From Lineus longissimus (Eukaryota > Nemertea > Pilidiophora > Heteronemertea > Lineidae), in NCBI RefSeq assembly GCF_910592395.1, contig NC_088308.1:19607501-19671500 (forward strand): 64,000 nt of DNA, in the 5' to 3' direction. Both the position numbers and the translations under genes were made by a program. Positions 59,401 through 64,000 of the stretch are shown here, in pieces. Below the pieces are notes generated by a model that worked only from the letters and a program-made list of their open reading frames with translations, did no database searches and was not told the DNA's origin. Positions within the stretch are counted from its first letter, which is position 1. Each line of letters starts with the position of its first letter.

Positions 59401-61475
59401 ATACAATTACATGTTTGTAAAATAGTACCTACCTGTATGTTCCTCTATTAACTGAAGGGACATCTGTTGTACATGTAGGTCCTGTCAGTGGTATTCTCCT
59501 ATCACTGAAAGATTAATTTCAATCAAATGAGCTGATGTCATTTATGCCTAAGGTCTTTCTGTAAGTGTATGTCCAAGGAACCATCCATCTGGGTAGGCCT
59601 ACCGGTATTTGGCTTTTGTGAAGATGGAGAGGCATTTTAAATTGGCGACCTCCTCATCCAAGTTGTTCCATAGTTTCCAGAAAAGGTGGTAACATCATGC
59701 AGGATTACTGAGAAAGTTAACTGATTCTACATGCTGAGAGTTCTAAATTTGGTGACTGTATTCCCGACTGACCATAAACAGAAAGGCTGTGTTAACTTGA
59801 CAATGAAAATGACCGTCTACCATGCCAGATGATCTGGTTTGCCTTAGGATTCAGTTCCACCTACCTTCGCTGGATATTAATCACCTGGGGAGAAACTGAG
59901 GAGGGCAGACTTCGTCCCAAATTTCCTCGGGCAACTATAGATGGTAATTGTTGATCCGGGAATGCCACTGGCAACTCCTCCTCATCATTGTCACTGACAA
60001 AGTCCTGAAAGTTGAATAGTACATGGACAGACTAATAAATCAATGTTTTGCTTTGCTTTTGAAGGAGCTCCAGGACTGAGAAAAAAACAATGAATACCAA
60101 CTGTCTCCTTTGTTCATTCATGCAGATTGCATAATTTCAAAGGGCAAATGAACTTGCCAGTTAATACGGCTGCTAGTAGTGGCAAACATCTGAGTAATTA
60201 CCAGCACAATTAATTATACGTACCTGGACATTCTGATAAAGGGTTGGGTCAAAGCCATCCTTTATTTGGCCGCTGGCCATTACATTGACCACCCCCTGTC
60301 CACACAGATTGAGGACTGTCTGTCCATCAAATTTCGTGCCTATTGGCATATTCGGCCGGAAAATTTTATTTCTCTCCGCCTTCACAAAGATGAATCTGAA
60401 ATCATAAAACAAACAGTCAAACTCATATTGAAGGCTGCACAGATTCTGAATCTGTGGAGCTGTAACCATACCATAAATAATAGGTGAACTTACTTAGGTT
60501 TTGGAAATTTTTCAAGCTTGTCCCAGAACAAGGAGAGGATAAGATCCTCCACTTGCTGGGAGGTCATGTCCGTTGAAAAGACAACGCAATTTGCCACACG
60601 GCCAGCGTTGTATAGAACTTCCTTGTCTGTGGGCTTGGAAGTCATGCCAGAATCCAGTAGGACAACGTCCTTTGTTCTCTTTCGCACCGTCACTGAAATA
60701 TGATAGACATCATTATTTTTTACTAATCATAGTTTATTGAACCACTGAAAGGCCTCATCCCGGGCCTTATAGCCTAGCGACTATATGGATGTAGGCCTTG
60801 GCCGACCTCCTCGATTTCACGAGACACTGCAATATCAAACCATTGCCGATGCTGAATTGCATTCTAGGCCTATCATCTCAGTTCTCACACAAATGGTTGG
60901 TATGTCTATAGGCCTCTTACCTCTTGAGCCCTTGTACATAGTCAGCGTACTATGAAAGCAGTGGGGTGCATGATAGGCCTAGCTGAACAACAGTAGGGCT
61001 ACACGCTTAAAAAACACTCACCTTTCACCTTCTTTTGGGCCAAAGCCGCGGCTGCACTTCCAGCAGCTGCTGCTGCTGTTCCGGGGACCCTTCTCTTCTT
61101 CCCACGAAACCCACCAGTGGGGGTGAACATCCTTGCCATCTCTTCGTTGACATTCTGATGGGTATGGGTTGATGATGGCAAGGCAGATGATGGCAAGGCG
61201 GATGATGGAAAGGCTGATGGCAAGGCGGATGATGGCAAGGCGGATGAGGCACCGGGTTGGCCGAGCCCAAGGTTCACCCCTAGCAACCTGTCTGTGGTGG
61301 CCGCATTGTGTGGCCGCAACTGCTCTACAACAGGGTGGGCGACAACCTGCTGAATGAGCTCCCTCATTTCTGAGGGAGCACCCGTCGCCGAATTCCGCAG
61401 ATCCCGCAGCAGATCCTCGAAATTACTGGCATGAGCCAGTAAATTGATTCTGTCCTTGTCCATAATCGATGTCAA
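56455..61475 (-). CDS. HECT-type E3 ubiquitin ligase, G2E3-like, transposon-borne, 12 exons
   Basis: Exons: 61475-61022, 60692-60494, 60395-60224, 60004-59865, 59504-59433, 59136-59032, 58885-58575, 58280-58096, 57824-57652, 57416-57316, 57180-57067, 56738-56455. All phases agree; 769 aa. The N-terminal part has a tandem ALPSS segment, a basic GFRGKKRRVP (possible nuclear signal) and an Ala-rich stretch. A conserved-looking region (residues 153-275) follows. DDELNQAIRASLED (about 370-383) fits the ubiquitin-interacting motif. From about 440 the HECT fold runs: GPKREFLRLLMASLQG, AGRMIAVSVIHGGPPPGFFS then PTLYD, and the C-lobe HFPTSNTCANLLRLP with the thioester Cys, ending GFGFA. Animal genes of this type are often annotated G2/M phase-specific E3 ligase-like. 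It should move ubiquitin from an E2 via the Cys to an unknown substrate. The start could instead be Met5 (61463). It lies wholly inside the transposon, so it is cargo or an element gene. Confidence 0.9.
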
Positions 61476-61632
61476 ATCATATCAAATCAAATCATATGTC
61501 AAACACCTGTCAAACATGTGTCAAAACCTCGTGCGAACAATTCGAGCTCCGAAACGCAACACAAGTACCATGGGTTCGGGAAAGTCCGGACGCGGGTTCG
61601 GGAAAGTCCGTAAAGCATCAAAACATGAGCAA

Positions 61633-61979
61633 CTACGTCATCAATTTTGTGGTCACGTGCGTCTTGAATATGGTCACGTGAGTCTTGAATATGGTCACGT
61701 GAGTCTTGAATATATTTTGTTCAAGGTTGAATATATTTTGTTCAAGGTTGGACATATTTTATGCAAGGTTGAATATATTTTGTTCAAGGTTGGACATATT
61801 TTATTCAAGGTTGAACATATTTGATTCAAGGTTGAACATATCTTATTCAAGGTTGAAAACATTTGATTCAAGGTTGAACATATTTTAGTCTTGAACATAT
61901 ATTTCCTTCTTGAACTTATATTTAACTTCTTGAATGTTAATTCTAAAGTCTTGAATAAATTCCGCTTTGGCTTGCCATA
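61633..61979 (-). repeat. Right terminal inverted repeat (347 bp)
   Basis: This is the reverse complement of 52463-52809 with no mismatch that I can see. It ends GGCTTGCCATA and is followed by the duplicated target AATGCC. The HECT gene starts only 157 bp inside it, so this repeat or the short gap 61476-61632 must contain that gene's promoter. Confidence 0.93.
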
Positions 61980-62449
61980 AATGCCAGTGTTGGACCCAGT
62001 ACTGCCCGGTTCGAACATTATCAAGTATGATAAAAGCCCACTTAATTGCTTTTCATAAGTCAATGACTAGCTTAACAAATATGTGAAGCCTCCAAATTTT
62101 AAAAATATTTCTACACTTTTATGAAAATACCGAAAAAACTAAAATACGAATCGTGCTGTTGATTTCAACAGACCAGCTTGCGGCGCCATCTACAAAAAAG
62201 CTAAATTCTTGCGCAAAATCACCAAGTATTTGCACTGCTTTCGACTTTCGTTGCTAAAAATAGTAAAAACCTCGTTTTCAGCTACACACGGAAGTATTTG
62301 CTGGGAAAATCTACACTATAATGCACTACGACAATTCTAACTGCTTGCTGGGTTGAAAATATTCGACCTTGACATTAAAATTGCTGACGCTGAACTGAGT
62401 CATCAAAAATTTTGGGTGGCTTTCACTCAAAAAACGAAGTAAACTCTTC
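61980..62449. other. Host sequence upstream of the small Maf gene
   Basis: After the target duplication the sequence returns to host DNA. It should hold the promoter and 5'UTR of the small Maf gene. GCGGCGCCATCT near 62180 is a YY1/CTCF-like word. The transposon insertion therefore sits less than 500 bp from the Maf coding start. No other feature was recognised. Confidence 0.5.
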
Positions 62450-63495
62450 ATGGTTAGACGTGATTCTTTTTTTGAGAAGGTGGAGATTTCTATGAAGTAT
62501 AATAGAAAGATGAATCTAAGGGACAATGATGATGGTCCAATGCCTATCAAAATGAAAATCAAACAAGAAATGAGTCGTGACCGAGTAAGTTTTTTTCTGT
62601 TTCTTCATGCTGTGATGCTGTGTCTGTTGTTGAATTGAAAACTGTTTGTCGGTCATTCGTCTTGTTTCTATTTTACTATGTTTTATTGTATCTCATTATA
62701 CCCCTCCCCTGCCAATACCACCCTGCGGTTGCAATTGCAGGCCCAGCCACGTGCAACACGCTAGTTCATGGTCGTCACTGTCGACACTGACCACCGCAGT
62801 CTGGGCGGAGGGGCACTAGTCCTGAGACTACTTTCAATCATTGCCATTGGCTGCTCTCATTTTAATAAAACGACACTTCTTAAGAATATGAAGTTGGCCC
62901 GGAAATTTACGGCAGTACGCTTTGAGTATTGTCTCATGCGTACCGGATATGACCTGTAAGTGTAAAGCATATCTCCTTCAAAGAAAACACTGTGTTGTGC
63001 CGCAACTTTTGTCATAATCTCATATTGTCAGTAGGCTTTTTTTTAAAGAGGAGTTTATGTAATAACACATGTCCAGAATGAAATAATTGGACTTCGTCTT
63101 TTCAATTTCAGTCAAACAGAGCCAGAGAATTGTGGAATCAGAACAAGGGAAAACTCTCTGATGATGAACTGATGAATCTGTCTGTCAAAGAATTGAATCG
63201 ACTGCTGAATGGGCTACCTCCATCTGATGTAAAGAGGTTGAAACATCGACGACGTACTCTGAAAAACAGAGGGTATGCTGCAAACTGCAGAGTGCGGAGA
63301 TTGACTCAGAAAGAAGTTTTACAGAATGAAAAACAAGACCTAATCGATGAGAATGATCGATTGCGGCAAGAAAACGATGACATGAGACAGGAACTTGACA
63401 CAATGAAGAAGACATATGAAGCTTTAATGAACTTTAAAAACTCTCAGGCAAAGGTTAAGGAAGTGATTATTGTGAAACAGGAACCAAAGGTGTAA
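62450..63495 (+). CDS. Small Maf bZIP transcription factor (MafK/G/F type), 2 coding exons
   Basis: Exons 62450-62584 and 63112-63495 give 172 aa from the first ATG; starts at 62492 (158 aa) or 62510 (152 aa) fit the usual small Maf size better. Small Mafs heterodimerise with CNC factors such as Nrf and Bach, or homodimerise, on antioxidant/Maf response elements (family knowledge). Visible: extended homology region LSDDELMNLSVKELNRLLNG; basic region RRRTLKNRGYAANCRVRR with the Maf-specific Tyr; and a leucine zipper from LTQKEV to YEALMNF. There is no acidic activation domain, which separates it from large Mafs. IKQE before the homology region sits where vertebrate small Mafs have their SUMO site, and the C-terminus ends IIVKQEPKV, a second match to the consensus. 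A single ancestral small Maf is likely. Confidence 0.95.
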
Positions 63496-64000
63496 ACGCA
63501 GATCCCATCAGGGATATCTTTTCAACGAAAGATCTAACAATTCACCTCATCTGGAAAAAAGTATTTGAATTGAAAAGTGCGAACTCGTCATTCTAATTCT
63601 AAATAAGTCCTGATTGGATATTTTTGACCACATCCAAATGAACAGTCCTAGCGTTATTGAATGCCCAGGAAGTTCTGATACTAGCTCTCCATTTTACTTT
63701 AACCTTGTGGATCTATAAGTATAAGTAAGTCTATCTAGTGTACCACAATGCATCAATGACCGTACAAATATAGTTGACCTTTTTTCTCTGTGCTTATCAA
63801 AATATTGGTGGTTTTGAATTTACTTGATGATAATCGATTCATCAATAATTTCAAGTTTGGTGTTGCGCAGTCAAAATGAAAAAAAAAGGAACACATCAGG
63901 GAAATACCTCAACTTAAAATTCCATTCTTATTTTGAGAAGAAAGTATAAGTCAACATCTTGTACAATTTTGGATTCACATAGTTTTCTTTTTCATAGGCC
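63496..64000 (+). other. Probable 3'UTR of the small Maf gene
   Basis: AT-rich sequence follows the stop codon to the window edge. No coding exon, clear AATAAA or repeat was recognised. The transcript may continue beyond the window. Confidence 0.5.

Larger units (their letters stand above)
52463..61979 (+). mobile_element. 9.5 kb DNA transposon (IS3EU-like) with transposase and HECT ligase genes
   Basis: The element is bounded by 347 bp terminal inverted repeats and a 6 bp target duplication AATGCC (52457-52462 and 61980-61985). The termini are TATGGCAAGCC...GGCTTGCCATA. It contains two spliced genes with full open frames: a DDE integrase-core transposase on the plus strand and a HECT ubiquitin ligase on the minus strand, converging near 56 kb. 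The 6 bp duplication, TAY...RTA ends and the integrase-like DDE domain agree with what I remember of the eukaryotic IS3EU superfamily; that classification is from memory. Nothing is visibly broken, so the copy may be active. Confidence 0.92.

Noticed and set aside
56455-61475. HECT gene as a host gene into which the transposon inserted
   Set aside because: The whole gene lies between the matching terminal repeats, starts 157 bp inside one of them, and no exon lies outside.

Overview
This is a eukaryotic, animal window. It holds multi-exon genes with GT-AG introns, long AT-rich introns, decayed non-LTR retrotransposons and DNA transposons. All the conserved genes are metazoan housekeeping or regulatory genes. 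Each is a single ancestral-type copy (one AAK1/BMP2K kinase, one small Maf). With the frequent TACATGTA and TAGGCCTA words, this suggests a marine invertebrate. An echinoderm or hemichordate-like deuterostome is my best guess, held with low confidence.

Layout from left to right. (1) 2976-27143, minus strand: a 17-exon NAK-family kinase (AAK1/BMP2K, clathrin/AP2 regulation); my model gives 1392 aa with every splice phase consistent. (2) 29004-31513, minus: PAQR3-like seven-helix Golgi protein, 6 exons, 354 aa. (3) 32338-37107, plus: ASH2L, the SET1/MLL histone methyltransferase subunit, 15 exons, 561 aa, head-to-head with PAQR3 across a gap of about 0.8 kb. (4) 37680-38835: two opposite-strand, broken non-LTR retrotransposon fragments, one inside the other. 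(5) 40007-44678, minus: an SDS22-type leucine-rich-repeat protein, 13 exons, 609 aa, not identified further. (6) 45882-49237, minus: GHITM/TMBIM5, a mitochondrial inner-membrane protein of the Bax-inhibitor-1 family, 7 exons, 350 aa, with a 6 x 122 bp tandem array in its last intron. (7) 51522-61979: two related DNA transposons 90 bp apart. (8) 62450-63495, plus: a small Maf bZIP factor.

The most interesting part is 52463-61979. It is a 9517 bp DNA transposon with 347 bp terminal inverted repeats that look identical to each other, TAT...ATA ends and a 6 bp target duplication (AATGCC). It carries two complete-looking, intron-containing genes facing each other tail to tail. One is a DDE integrase-core transposase (522 aa, plus strand). 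The other is a HECT-type E3 ubiquitin ligase of the G2E3-like kind (769 aa, minus strand), with a ubiquitin-interacting motif and the HECT catalytic cysteine both present. The ends and 6 bp duplication fit what I remember of the IS3EU superfamily. Its neighbour at 51522-52372 (851 bp, own duplication GATGGC) is an internally deleted relative in the opposite orientation. Its deletion junction falls on a 7 bp microhomology.

The host genes are not an operon; they act in separate processes: endocytic kinase, Golgi receptor-like protein, chromatin, LRR scaffold, mitochondria and transcription factor. The kinase-PAQR3 pair recalls the vertebrate BMP2K-PAQR3 neighbourhood. Exon boundaries were derived by eye from splice consensus, reading frame and remembered family sequences; no search was run.
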